Part shown: positions 32,875 to 41,730 of the stretch, in pieces
Layout: each line of letters opens with the position of its first letter
Position numbering within the stretch: position 1 is the first letter of the stretch
From: Rhodococcus ruber
Lineage (GTDB): Bacteria; Actinomycetota; Actinomycetes; Mycobacteriales; Mycobacteriaceae
DNA length: 64,000 bases
Direction of reading: 5' to 3'
Assembly: GCF_027270735.1 (NCBI RefSeq)
Contig: NZ_JAPWIJ010000001.1
Span: 62,001 to 126,000, forward strand
Translations under genes and position numbers: made by a program
Notes under the pieces: model-generated
What the model was told of the DNA's origin: nothing
The model's database searches: none
Seen by the model: the letters and a program-made list of their open reading frames with translations, nothing else

Positions 32875-32884
32875 GGGTCAGCAG

Positions 32885-33691
32885 TTGTCCATCAGCATCA
32901 GTACCCATGACGCATGCGTCGACTTCCCGATCTTCGACGCCAAGACGCGGTCACTGAAGAAGGCGTTCCTCGGCAAAGCCGGCGGTGCCATCGACCGCAA
33001 CTCCTCCGACGTCGTCGTTGTCGAAGCCCTCAAGAACATCACGATGAACCTGAAGGACGGCGATCGCGTCGGACTGGTGGGTCACAACGGCGCGGGCAAA
33101 TCGACGCTGCTGCGTCTGCTCTCGGGCATCTACGAGCCGACGCGGGGCAGCGCCACCATCCGCGGGCGCGTCGCGCCGGTGTTCGATCTGGGCGTCGGTA
33201 TGGACCCGGAGATCTCCGGTTACGAGAACATCATCATTCGTGGCCTGTTCCTCGGCCAGACGCGTAAGCAGATGCTCGCGAAGATGGACGAGATCGCCGA
33301 CTTCACCGAACTCGGCGACTACCTCGACATGCCGCTGCGCACCTATTCGACGGGTATGCGGGTGCGCGTCGCGATGGGCGTGGTCACCAGCATCGACCCG
33401 GAGATCCTGCTGCTCGACGAGGGCATCGGGGCCGTCGACGCAGAGTTCATGAAGAAGGCCCGTCATCGGCTGCAGGAGTTGGTGAAGCGCTCGGGAATCC
33501 TGGTGTTCGCCAGCCACTCCAACGAATTCCTGGCTCAGCTGTGCGACACCGCGATGTGGATCGATCACGGCCAGATTCGCCAGCAGGGCGGCATCGAGGA
33601 CGTGGTGCGCGCATACGACGGCGACGACGCGGGCGACCACGTTGCGCAGATCTTGAAAGAGATCGAGCGCGAGGACAACGCCGGTGGCTGA
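32885..33691 (+). CDS. wzt: Galactan ABC exporter ATPase Wzt
   Basis: The product is 268 residues from TTG. It has Walker A GHNGAGKST, Q-loop region APVFDLGVGMDPE, ABC signature YSTGMRVRVAM, Walker B EILLLDEG and switch His in FASHS. This is the polysaccharide-export subfamily without a C-terminal carbohydrate-binding domain. It powers Wzm. Its 3' end overlaps glfT1 by eight bases. Confidence 0.92.
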   Translation: MSISISTHDACVDFPIFDAKTRSLKKAFLGKAGGAIDRNSSDVVVVEALKNITMNLKDGDRVGLVGHNGAGKSTLLRLLSGIYEPTRGSATIRGRVAPVFDLGVGMDPEISGYENIIIRGLFLGQTRKQMLAKMDEIADFTELGDYLDMPLRTYSTGMRVRVAMGVVTSIDPEILLLDEGIGAVDAEFMKKARHRLQELVKRSGILVFASHSNEFLAQLCDTAMWIDHGQIRQQGGIEDVVRAYDGDDAGDHVAQILKEIEREDNAGG

Positions 33692-34586
33692 CAAGATTGT
33701 CGGAGTCATCGTCACGCACAAGCGGCGTGAATTGCTGGCTCTGTCGCTCGAGGTGATCGGTGCTCAGACGCGTCCGCTCGATCATCTGGTTGTCGTCGAC
33801 AACGCCGATGAGCCCGAAGTACGTGAATTGGTCGAGTCCATTGCGCTGCCGACGACGTACCTCGGTTCGCAGCACAATCTCGGCGGCGCAGGCGGGTTTG
33901 CCCTCGGAATTCTGTATGCGCTCTCGCTCGGTGCGGATTGGGTGTTTCTCGCCGACGACGACGGCCGCCCCGAGGGCCCGAAGGTGCTCGAGACCCTGTA
34001 CGACTGCGCACTCACTCACGGCCTCGACGAGGTCTCCCCCGTCGTGTGCGACATCGCCGACCCGGACCGGCTGGCATTTCCACTGCGCCGTGGAGTGGAG
34101 TGGCGTCGGCTTCGGTCGGAGTTGATCGACCCGGAGAATCCCGACGACGATCTGCTCGAAGGCATTGCGTCGCTGTTCAACGGAGCGCTGTTCAAGGCGT
34201 CGACGATCGATGCGGTCGGCGTGCCCGATCTACGGCTGTTCGTGCGCGGCGACGAGGTGGAAGTGCACCGCCGATTGCAGCGCTCGGGCCTGAAGTTCGG
34301 TACGTGCCTCACTGCCGCCTACGTCCACCCCAACGGAGCCGAGGAGTTCAAGCCGATCCTCGGTGGACGGATGCACACGCAGTACCCGGAGGACGCAACC
34401 AAGCGGTACTTCACCTACCGCAATCGCGGCTACCTGATGTCGCAGCCCGGCATGCGAAAGCTGCTGCCGCAGGAGTGGATTCGCTTCACGTGGTTCTTCC
34501 TGATCACCACCCGCAACCCGAAGGGACTGGCCGAATGGTTCCGACTGCGCGGGCTGGGACGTCGGGAACACTTCCGTAGGCCCTAG
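33684..34586 (+). CDS. glfT1: Galactofuranosyltransferase GlfT1
   Basis: The product is 300 residues from GTG, a GT-A fold of family GT2: VGVIVTHKRRELLALSLEVI, HNLGGAGGFALGI, the metal/UDP motif FLADDDG and RGDEVEVHRRLQRSG. GlfT1 adds the first two galactofuranose units to decaprenyl-PP-GlcNAc-Rha. Length (M. tuberculosis Rv3782, 304 residues) and overlap with wzt support the assignment. It acts on the cytoplasmic side of the membrane. Confidence 0.93.
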   Translation: MADKIVGVIVTHKRRELLALSLEVIGAQTRPLDHLVVVDNADEPEVRELVESIALPTTYLGSQHNLGGAGGFALGILYALSLGADWVFLADDDGRPEGPKVLETLYDCALTHGLDEVSPVVCDIADPDRLAFPLRRGVEWRRLRSELIDPENPDDDLLEGIASLFNGALFKASTIDAVGVPDLRLFVRGDEVEVHRRLQRSGLKFGTCLTAAYVHPNGAEEFKPILGGRMHTQYPEDATKRYFTYRNRGYLMSQPGMRKLLPQEWIRFTWFFLITTRNPKGLAEWFRLRGLGRREHFRRP

Positions 34587-34659
34587 CCCCGGCAGATATC
34601 GACACAGCGCAGAATTGCAAGGGGTGCGCGGACCCGCGTGATACCGCTACCGTGTGCCC

Positions 34660-35523
34660 ATGAAGGAACCTCGGAAGCTCGCGGATCGCATCAAGTCGTC
34701 GGCACGGGAGAAGCTCCAACGGGCCATCGGCGAGGTTCTGGAGCAGCAGACGGCGCAGCTGGCCGAGCAGACGAGTGACCAGCAAGCGAAATTGCTCGAC
34801 GTCCTCGAACGCCAGCGTCGTGAGATCGACGACCTGCACGCATTCATCCGCGGCCTCGAGATGCGCATGCGCCGCGACATTCCCTATGCCTCCGACGTCG
34901 AAGCTGCCGCGCAGAGCGCCGAGTTCGCCGAAGAGATGATGCCGCAGGCACCGACCTTCCTTCGGCCGCACGCCACGCTGCGATTCGCGCTCGGTGAGGT
35001 ATCCATCCGCGGCATGGCACTCGAATTCGGAGTGGCCAGCGGCACGACGCTCGAAATCATTGCCGAGGAGTTGGCGTCGCGTAAGGACATCACCGTCGTC
35101 GCCGGATTCGACGTGTTCTCCGGCCTACCCGAGACCTGGCGTACGGGCTTCCCGAAGGGACTGTTCGAGCAGGACACCATCCCCGAAGTGCCCGGCGCAC
35201 AGATCGTCCCCGGATTGTTCGAGGATTCGCTGCCGGGCTTCCTGAAGGGCCACCACGAGAAGTTGGCGTTCCTGCACCTCGACGCCGACCTGTATTCCTC
35301 GACGGTGACCGTGCTGGATCTGGTGGCCGATCGACTCGCCGTGGGCACCGTCATCGTGTTCGACGAGTACTTCAACTTCCCCGGCTGGCGCAACCACGAG
35401 TACCGGGCGTGGACGGAATTCGTCGCACGCACCGGAACCGAGTTCGACTATCTGGGGTACACCGCCGACAACGAACAGGTCGTCGTACGGATTCGCACGG
35501 CACCGAAGGTCCGCGCGAATTAG
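34660..35523 (+). CDS. TylF/macrocin O-methyltransferase-like protein
   Basis: The product is 287 residues. The N-terminal 70 are a charged helix (LQRAIGEVLEQQTAQLAEQT), probably coiled coil. The catalytic part has LEFGVASGTTLEIIAEEL as SAM motif, AGFDVFSGLPETW, LHLDADLYSSTVTVLDLV and IVFDEYFNFPGW with acidic metal ligands, as in TylF-type sugar O-methyltransferases. Sitting between glfT1 and glfT2, it may methylate galactan or another envelope sugar; substrate is not shown by sequence. Confidence 0.78.
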   Translation: MKEPRKLADRIKSSAREKLQRAIGEVLEQQTAQLAEQTSDQQAKLLDVLERQRREIDDLHAFIRGLEMRMRRDIPYASDVEAAAQSAEFAEEMMPQAPTFLRPHATLRFALGEVSIRGMALEFGVASGTTLEIIAEELASRKDITVVAGFDVFSGLPETWRTGFPKGLFEQDTIPEVPGAQIVPGLFEDSLPGFLKGHHEKLAFLHLDADLYSSTVTVLDLVADRLAVGTVIVFDEYFNFPGWRNHEYRAWTEFVARTGTEFDYLGYTADNEQVVVRIRTAPKVRAN

Positions 35524-37416
35524 CTACTGCCCGTAGAGGCGAGCCCAGTTCTCTCGGCTCGTCAGCTTCGGCACGGCGGCACGGTACGACGCAGCAACCG
35601 TCGGCGTCTCGGTGCGCAGGCGCTTGAGTGCGGTCACTCCGCGCTTGAGCAGCTCGGACGCATGTGCCTTGTTGCGCTTGCGAACTCGGACACCCTCCTG
35701 CGAACGGTCGGTGACGATTGCGTGCGAGAACAGCGAGACGTGCCACCAGTGCGCGTCGTCGGCCGAGATGGCCACGGGACCGGGATCGACCCTGCCGCGC
35801 CACTGGTTGAGGACGCGTTTGGCGAGCACGGCGAATTCCATGCTTTTCTTCGGGTGCGGCCCAGCGGGGGTGATGAACATATCCGCTGGACGCACTCCTG
35901 GAACGTCGTTCGCGTTGTGCCGCTTGGTTTCTCCGTAGGCGGCGCGTTCACGTCTGATGGAACCGGCAGCGTCCATGCCCCCGTCGAGCAGATGCTCCGG
36001 GCCGGCCAGAAAGTCTTCGACGGACTTGATCAGCGTGTACGCCATGCCGTACTGCATCGACACCAGGTAGCGGAGCAGATCGGTGAACAGCTGCTTGGCG
36101 AGCGTCTTACCGTCGAGTTCGATGTGCAGGGCGGCGGTGATCATGCCGTTGCGCAGGTTGAAGTAGCGGTGCCACTCGTCCCAGTCCTTCCACGCGAAGT
36201 CGGCGTGCCACACCGCCGCGCCCGGCAGGGTGACGGTGGCGAATCCATTTGCGCGCGAACGGTATCCGTACTCGATGTCGTCCCACTGGAAGAACAGCGG
36301 CAACGGGTAACCGACCTGCCCGACGATCTCGGAGGGGATGAGGCACGACCACCAGCCGTTGTATCCGGCGTCGACGCGGACGTCCTGCTGACGCTTGCGT
36401 TTGAACGCACTCTTGTCCGAGATCGCGTTCTTGACGTGAATTCCGGCCTCGAGCTTCTGCAGGTTCGCCACCTCGGCACCGACGTGCACACGGTCGGGGT
36501 GGAGCAGGTACAGCATCTGCGCGCCGATGATGGCGGGCTCGATGGTCATGTTGGCGAACGAGTTCATGCGCACGATCGCCTCGGGCTCGCACAGCACGTC
36601 GTCGTCCATGAAGATCACGTTGGCCGGATCGCCGCCCTTGCCCTGTACCTCGTACAGGCCACGGGTGAACCCGCCTGCGCCGCCGAGGTTGGGCTGGGTG
36701 ATGTAGACGAGTTTGTCGCCGAGCTCGGCGGCCACGCGTTGGAACTTCTCCCGCGTCTGCACCTGATCGGTGCCTTGATCGACCACGTAGACGTTGTCGA
36801 CGCCGAGCAACGCGATCGGGTCGTCCGCCATCGCCGCAACGGTGTTGGCGCAGTCGTCGGCGCGGTTGAACGTGCAGATCACCACCGACGTGGGTCGCAG
36901 TTTCTCGGGAGCGGCGACGGTCCACTCCGCGTCCTGCACCGACAACTCGCTCGACGTCGTGGTGAAGCGAACGAACAATGCGCCGCCGTCGAGGAACTGC
37001 GTGGTCGCGACCGGGACGGATACCTGAGTCGATCCATCCGCGGAGTCGACCGTAGTACTGGCCATCGTGCGCTCGTGGCCCTTGTAGTCCGTGGCCACCA
37101 GATCCATCCGGCCGCCGCCGGAGACGTTCGCCCGAAAGACCACCTCGGTGACCGAGGTCCACCGCTGCCAGTAACTGGCCGGGAACCGTCCGAAGTAGCT
37201 GTTGGTGTGCACGACGCTGCGCTTGGCAATCCGAATACCGGTGCGGGTGCGCTCGGCGTTGCCCTTGCCGACCGAGCTGTACATATCGGCACTGACCAGG
37301 GGCGACGGGCCGTCGAACAGAAGTCTCTGGACAGTCAGCTCGGACCGGCCGTCACCGCCGTCAGAAGCCGACGCAGCCGATGCGGAGCCGAGACGATCGA
37401 GAGCAGTGCCGTCCAT
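35524..37416 (-). CDS. glfT2: Galactofuranosyltransferase GlfT2
   Basis: The product is 630 residues, against 637 for the M. tuberculosis enzyme. N-terminal beta-barrel domain includes GRFPASYWQRWTSVTEVVFR. The GT-A domain has TSVVICTFNRADDC, PNLGGAGGFTRGLYE, the DDD metal/UDP-Galf motif in FMDDDVLCEP, the catalytic-base region FFQWDDIEYGYR and GAAVWHADFAWKDWDEW. A C-terminal helical domain follows. GlfT2 processively adds about 30 Galf residues with alternating linkages. It is convergent with the methyltransferase gene, three bases apart. Confidence 0.95.
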   Translation of the reverse strand: MDGTALDRLGSASAASASDGGDGRSELTVQRLLFDGPSPLVSADMYSSVGKGNAERTRTGIRIAKRSVVHTNSYFGRFPASYWQRWTSVTEVVFRANVSGGGRMDLVATDYKGHERTMASTTVDSADGSTQVSVPVATTQFLDGGALFVRFTTTSSELSVQDAEWTVAAPEKLRPTSVVICTFNRADDCANTVAAMADDPIALLGVDNVYVVDQGTDQVQTREKFQRVAAELGDKLVYITQPNLGGAGGFTRGLYEVQGKGGDPANVIFMDDDVLCEPEAIVRMNSFANMTIEPAIIGAQMLYLLHPDRVHVGAEVANLQKLEAGIHVKNAISDKSAFKRKRQQDVRVDAGYNGWWSCLIPSEIVGQVGYPLPLFFQWDDIEYGYRSRANGFATVTLPGAAVWHADFAWKDWDEWHRYFNLRNGMITAALHIELDGKTLAKQLFTDLLRYLVSMQYGMAYTLIKSVEDFLAGPEHLLDGGMDAAGSIRRERAAYGETKRHNANDVPGVRPADMFITPAGPHPKKSMEFAVLAKRVLNQWRGRVDPGPVAISADDAHWWHVSLFSHAIVTDRSQEGVRVRKRNKAHASELLKRGVTALKRLRTETPTVAASYRAAVPKLTSRENWARLYGQ

Positions 37417-37542
37417 ACCGAGAAATACCCCATCCAGTTCGAGTAGTGACAGTTCCAGCGAGCAACATCTGCGGCCGTAACGAGAAGAAGACCACTGACC
37501 ATGGTCGCACAGCCCACGCCCGAACCGTCCGACGCTCGCCGT

Positions 37543-38376
37543 CTACTCCGTTTCCTGCACCCTCGCCATCAACACGCGGGCAGCATCGGCCGGGTGCGTG
37601 TACGGCCACCAGTGGCCCGCATCGACATGGACGACGCGCAGGTCGGGGATCCATCGATCCAGACCGTCGGTGAGGTTCGGGGACAGCATCCGGTCGTGTG
37701 CAGGAGCCACCACGGTGGTCGGGACGGCGCACCGCGGATCGGGTCCGCGAAGCACCCTTCGCAGCACGTTCGCCCGGTACAGGGCGATGCCGCGCTGCTG
37801 GTCGGCCACCGTCGGGATCGGCTCCCCCTCGGCACCCAGTCGCGCCAGCAATCCTGGTACCCGGGTGCCCAACACCGGCACATGAAACCCGAAGACGTAC
37901 CAGGACCGGGCCAACTGCCCCACCAGTGACGGCCAACGCTGCGGCCGCACCGACCGCGCCCGCGCCACCTGCCGCAAGTGATCCAGACTGGGCCCGGACA
38001 CAGACGTGTACGACGCGAAGGCGGTGGTTGCCCGAGGCGAGGCCATCGCCTCCCACATCTGGACCGACCCCCAGTCGTGGGCGAAGACATGAACCTTCCC
38101 GGTGAGCTCCGGAATCGACTCGACCACCGCGAAGGCGTCCAGCGCCAGCTGCTCGATGGCAACGTCCGCCGGGGGCTCGAGTACGGACGCGCCGCTGCCT
38201 CGCGTGTCGTAGGCGATCACCCGAACCGCGTCGCCGAGCTCGGCGATCAGCGGATCGAACACGTGATGATTGTCGGGATAGCCGTGCACCAGCAGCACCG
38301 TCGAGCGCGCAGCTCGGTTCCCGTACTCGAATACGGGAAGCTCGGCACCGGGCGTGCGGACCGTCCAGCCGGTCAT
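37543..38376 (-). CDS. Alpha/beta hydrolase, epoxide-hydrolase-like
   Basis: The product is 277 residues. It has oxyanion motif LLVHGYPDNHH, nucleophile Asp in VFAHDWGSVQMW, acid in APAHDRMLSP and His in VHVDAGHWWPYTHP. H-D-W-G with Asp is typical for epoxide hydrolases and dehalogenases. The ATG overlaps the TetR stop (ATGA), so it is in one operon with the regulator and the amidohydrolase. It resembles the hydrolase part of EphD-type proteins without the dehydrogenase half. The substrate is unknown. Confidence 0.82.
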   Translation of the reverse strand: MTGWTVRTPGAELPVFEYGNRAARSTVLLVHGYPDNHHVFDPLIAELGDAVRVIAYDTRGSGASVLEPPADVAIEQLALDAFAVVESIPELTGKVHVFAHDWGSVQMWEAMASPRATTAFASYTSVSGPSLDHLRQVARARSVRPQRWPSLVGQLARSWYVFGFHVPVLGTRVPGLLARLGAEGEPIPTVADQQRGIALYRANVLRRVLRGPDPRCAVPTTVVAPAHDRMLSPNLTDGLDRWIPDLRVVHVDAGHWWPYTHPADAARVLMARVQETE

Positions 38377-38978
38377 CCTGCGTCCGTCAGGGCGTGCAGA
38401 GTGCCACCACGCAACAGGTGAGCAATCATTTTCAGCCGCATGGCCTCCTGCTCGGGCTGCGGATGGACCACGGCCGCCAACGCCTCACCGTCGAGTAGGT
38501 GAACCACGGTGAAGATCACCGTTTCCAGATGCCGTGGATCGATCACGCCGGCGACGGGCAGCGCGCGTGCAAGTTCGCCGATCTGCTCATGATATCGAAC
38601 GGTGAACGGCTGCAGCCTCTCTCGTAACTCTTCGTCGCTGCGGGCTGCGGTCAGCAGCTCGTACCAGGCCCCGTTGATCGGAGCGCGGCACGCAGCCCTG
38701 AGCAATTCGAGGCAGTGTTCGATCGACGCGCTGCCGAAACCGGACAGGCCGCGGCGAAACTCCACGAACTGACGTCGGCGAACCTCGTCGGCCGCGGCGA
38801 CGATCAGGTCGAGTCTGGTGTCGAAATGCCGAAACATGGCACCGGACGACACCCCCGCGCGGCTGACGATTTCACTGACACTGGTTGCGGCATAGCCCTT
38901 CTCGCACAACGATGCGATGGTCGCGTCGAGCAGTTTGCCGATGGTCTCGGTTCGGCGCTGCTGTTGACTCGGGCTCAC
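38373..38978 (-). CDS. TetR-family transcriptional regulator
   Basis: The product is 201 residues. The N-terminal helix-turn-helix region reads TIGKLLDATIASLCEKGYAA, TSVSEIVSRAGVSSGAMFRH and FDTRLDLIVAAADEV, the standard TetR layout. The C-terminal ligand-binding domain is helical. It lies between an amidohydrolase gene (upstream, overlapping stop) and an alpha/beta hydrolase gene (downstream, ATGA overlap). It probably controls this three-gene operon. Confidence 0.88.
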   Translation of the reverse strand: MSPSQQQRRTETIGKLLDATIASLCEKGYAATSVSEIVSRAGVSSGAMFRHFDTRLDLIVAAADEVRRRQFVEFRRGLSGFGSASIEHCLELLRAACRAPINGAWYELLTAARSDEELRERLQPFTVRYHEQIGELARALPVAGVIDPRHLETVIFTVVHLLDGEALAAVVHPQPEQEAMRLKMIAHLLRGGTLHALTDAG

Positions 38979-40762
38979 ACACGCTCCCGGCGACGAGGAG
39001 CCGTGGAAGTGCCTGCCCGCAGGAAGCTACCCGCGCGCTCCGATACACCGAACCAGGGCGCAAAGGTGCCGCCGGAGAACACCACTCGGCCCGCGATCAG
39101 GGTGGCGGTGACAGCGCGGTCGTTGCGATTGACCATTCGACTCAGGCCACCGAACTCCGGCATGGTCTCCTCTCGGTAGGCCAGGACCTCCTCGTCCAGA
39201 CCCTTCGGGTCGATAACGACGATGTCGGCACGATCGCCCACCCGAAGGTGTCCGGCGTCGACACCGTAGAAATCGGCCAACTCGCCGCTGAGCTTGTGCA
39301 CGGCCTTCTCGACGGTCATGAACGGCTTTCGATCGCGCTGCGCATCGTGCACGCGGTGCAGCAGCCGGATGCCGAAGTTGTAGAACGCCATGTTCCGGAG
39401 ATGAGCACCGGCATCGGAGAATCCCACGGTCACCCCGGGCTGGTTGATCAGCTTGTCCATCTGGCGCTTGCGATGATTGGCAACCGTTGTGTGCCAGCGC
39501 AGCTTTCGGCCGTGCTCGACCACCAGATCGAGGAACGCGTCCACCACGTGTACACCACGCTCGGCCGCGACCTCCGCGATGTTCTTTCCGACGACGGACG
39601 CGTCGGGGCACTCGGTGATCTCGGCATCGGCGAAGTCTCGATGCCAGACGCGTGAGCTGAACTTCTTCTCGAAATCGGCACGGAACCAGCGGCGGTAGGC
39701 CTCGTCCGAGAGCAACTCGTTGCGGCCCAACTCTTCTCGTAGATGAAGAGCTGCGCGGCCGGAGCCGAACTCCTCGAACACCACGAGGTCGATGCCGTCG
39801 GAATACACGTCGAATGTGGTGGGCAGGTGCTGCCAGCGGAACTGTCCCTTACCCGGCCCGTTGACGATGCGAGCGAGCGGGCCGAAGACCCGATGAATCC
39901 AGGGCGACGCCTTCGCGTCGGCCGCCGCCAGCAGCGAGATCTTGAGCGGAGTGCGGCCGATCCCGGTGGCCGAGGCAAGAAAGAACAACATGTCGTACTT
40001 GGTGTTCAGGTTCGGGATGCTCTGCAACAACCGGCCGCGTCGACGCAGAATCTTGTGCAGAGCGCGGAACTCGCTCCATCGCGCGTACGAGGACGGCAAC
40101 GAACGAGACCGGTACCGATCGCCGTCCAACTTGTCCCACGGGTTCGTCATGGTCGACATTCCGAGCAGCCCGGCATCGAGTGCCCGCTCGAGCGCGTCGG
40201 ACATGGCGCGCCACTCCTCACGGGTGGGTTTCTGACCGCGATCGGTCGAGCGGTCCAAGCCCATGACGTGCGCGCGCAGATCCGAATGCCCGACCAAGGC
40301 AGCAATATTGGGGCCGAGAGGCAGCCGCTCGAGCGTTTCTATGTACTCCTCGGGGCTGTTCCATGTCTTGTGCGTATCGACGGCTTTGAGCACATGATCG
40401 CGCGGCAGCGCCTCGACCCGACTGAACAGGTCCGCGATGTCGACCGGGGTGGAGTAGAGCGTCGACAACGAACAGTTCCCCAGCAGAACCGTCGTGACCC
40501 CGTGGCGGACGGACTCCTCGAGACCGGGCCCGACGAGTACTTCCGCGTCGTAATGGGTGTGCACATCGACGAAGCCCGGGGTGACCCACTTGCCGGTGGC
40601 GTCCACCACCTCGGTCGTCGCGCCCGCCTCGAGCGGCGTGGCCGACACGGCCCGCACGACGCCGTCGACGATGCCCACATCCGCCCGCACTCCCGGCCCG
40701 CCGGATCCGTCGAACACGGTTCCACCGGAGATGACGACATCGAAAGGAATGTTCGGGCTCAT
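38975..40762 (-). CDS. Amidohydrolase, N-acyl-D-amino-acid deacylase-like
   Basis: The product is 595 residues; the ATG at 40762 follows GGAGG. It has VVISGGTVFDGSGGPGVRAD, metal-binding VDVHTHYDAEVLVGPGLEES, LLGNCSLS, HTTVANHRKRQMDKL and GFSDAGAHLRNMAF. This is the layout of the D-aminoacylase/dihydroorotase-like amidohydrolases. Many actinobacterial members are only annotated as deacylases without proof. It is first gene of the operon with tetR and the hydrolase. Confidence 0.82.
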   Translation of the reverse strand: MSPNIPFDVVISGGTVFDGSGGPGVRADVGIVDGVVRAVSATPLEAGATTEVVDATGKWVTPGFVDVHTHYDAEVLVGPGLEESVRHGVTTVLLGNCSLSTLYSTPVDIADLFSRVEALPRDHVLKAVDTHKTWNSPEEYIETLERLPLGPNIAALVGHSDLRAHVMGLDRSTDRGQKPTREEWRAMSDALERALDAGLLGMSTMTNPWDKLDGDRYRSRSLPSSYARWSEFRALHKILRRRGRLLQSIPNLNTKYDMLFFLASATGIGRTPLKISLLAAADAKASPWIHRVFGPLARIVNGPGKGQFRWQHLPTTFDVYSDGIDLVVFEEFGSGRAALHLREELGRNELLSDEAYRRWFRADFEKKFSSRVWHRDFADAEITECPDASVVGKNIAEVAAERGVHVVDAFLDLVVEHGRKLRWHTTVANHRKRQMDKLINQPGVTVGFSDAGAHLRNMAFYNFGIRLLHRVHDAQRDRKPFMTVEKAVHKLSGELADFYGVDAGHLRVGDRADIVVIDPKGLDEEVLAYREETMPEFGGLSRMVNRNDRAVTATLIAGRVVFSGGTFAPWFGVSERAGSFLRAGTSTAPRRRERV

Positions 40763-40835
40763 GTGACCTCCGTCATAGAATGACGAAACCATAACTTAGA
40801 GAGTGGTCACTCGCAATAGCCCGGAGCGGATCGCT

Positions 40836-41669
40836 TCAGGCGTCGACAGCCTGGCGACCGGCCCGTGCGGCCGCCAGTAGTTCGTGACGCCGCCCTCGCA
40901 ACGACAGCAGGCCCCGGGCCATCTTCACGACGTCTCCGATCGCAACCCGGCTGGGCTCGCTCCGGTGCGATTCGGACAGGCGAACCGGCAGCTCCACGGG
41001 ACGGACACCGGCCAACTCCACCGCGTAGTCCAATTCGGTCGTGAACAGGAAGCCCGGTTCGATCAGCTCGGGAGCCACCGCACGAAGCAGCGTGCCGTCG
41101 ACGATGAACGTTCCCTGCGGGTCCCCCGTTCTGGTGCCGAGGACAATTCTGCGAAGTGACGTGAAACCGAAGGTCATCACTGCCCGAAGCACTCCACGTT
41201 CCACCGCGGACTTCGGGTGCGCCTTGGAGCCGATGGCCACCAATGGCGTCGACCCGGTTTCGGAGGTCAGTTGCGCAGCCGCGTTCAGATCGTCGAACCC
41301 GAACGGAAGATCGTCGGCAGTGAGCAGAACCCGATCTCCGCGCGAGTGCTCGACGCCGAGGCGAAGTGCATTACCCATCCCTTTGGCACTGGTCAGCACG
41401 ACGAGCGACACTGTCGGATTGGCCCAGCGATCGTGTAGCCGCCGACTGATATCCGCGGTGGCGTCCGTGGAACCGTTCTCGATGACGATGATTTCCGCGG
41501 TTCGACCGGACAGGTAATCGGCGAAGGCTTCGACCGTGGATTCGATGACCCGGGCCGAATTGTGTGCCGGGATGACAACGGACAGTTCGACCGGTTCCGG
41601 CCGAGAACTCGGAGCGGGACCAGAGAACACCGTCACCCTTTCAGCGCCTGTCGGATACTGCGAACGCAC
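40836..41669 (-). CDS. Family 2 glycosyltransferase, dolichyl-phosphate-mannose synthase-like
   Basis: The product is 277 residues from GTG. It has VELSVVIPAHNSARVIEST, EIIVIENGSTDATADISR, GMGNALRLGVEHSRGDRVLL and TADDLPFGFDDL, as in GT2 enzymes of the DPM1/GtrB kind that load a sugar on polyprenyl phosphate. No transmembrane segment follows the catalytic domain. It is divergent from the YfhO-like gene; the two could form a donor-synthase/transferase pair for a surface glycan. Confidence 0.8.
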   Translation of the reverse strand: MRSQYPTGAERVTVFSGPAPSSRPEPVELSVVIPAHNSARVIESTVEAFADYLSGRTAEIIVIENGSTDATADISRRLHDRWANPTVSLVVLTSAKGMGNALRLGVEHSRGDRVLLTADDLPFGFDDLNAAAQLTSETGSTPLVAIGSKAHPKSAVERGVLRAVMTFGFTSLRRIVLGTRTGDPQGTFIVDGTLLRAVAPELIEPGFLFTTELDYAVELAGVRPVELPVRLSESHRSEPSRVAIGDVVKMARGLLSLRGRRHELLAAARAGRQAVDA

Positions 41670-41730
41670 AAAACACTACGCTGCACAGCAGTGTTCGATG
41701 CCCACCGACCATCACCGATGAAGGCGTTTC

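Noticed and set aside
35662-37446. 594-codon open frame on the plus strand opposite glfT2
   Set aside because: It is an antisense shadow produced by GC-rich third positions; the minus strand has all GlfT2 motifs.
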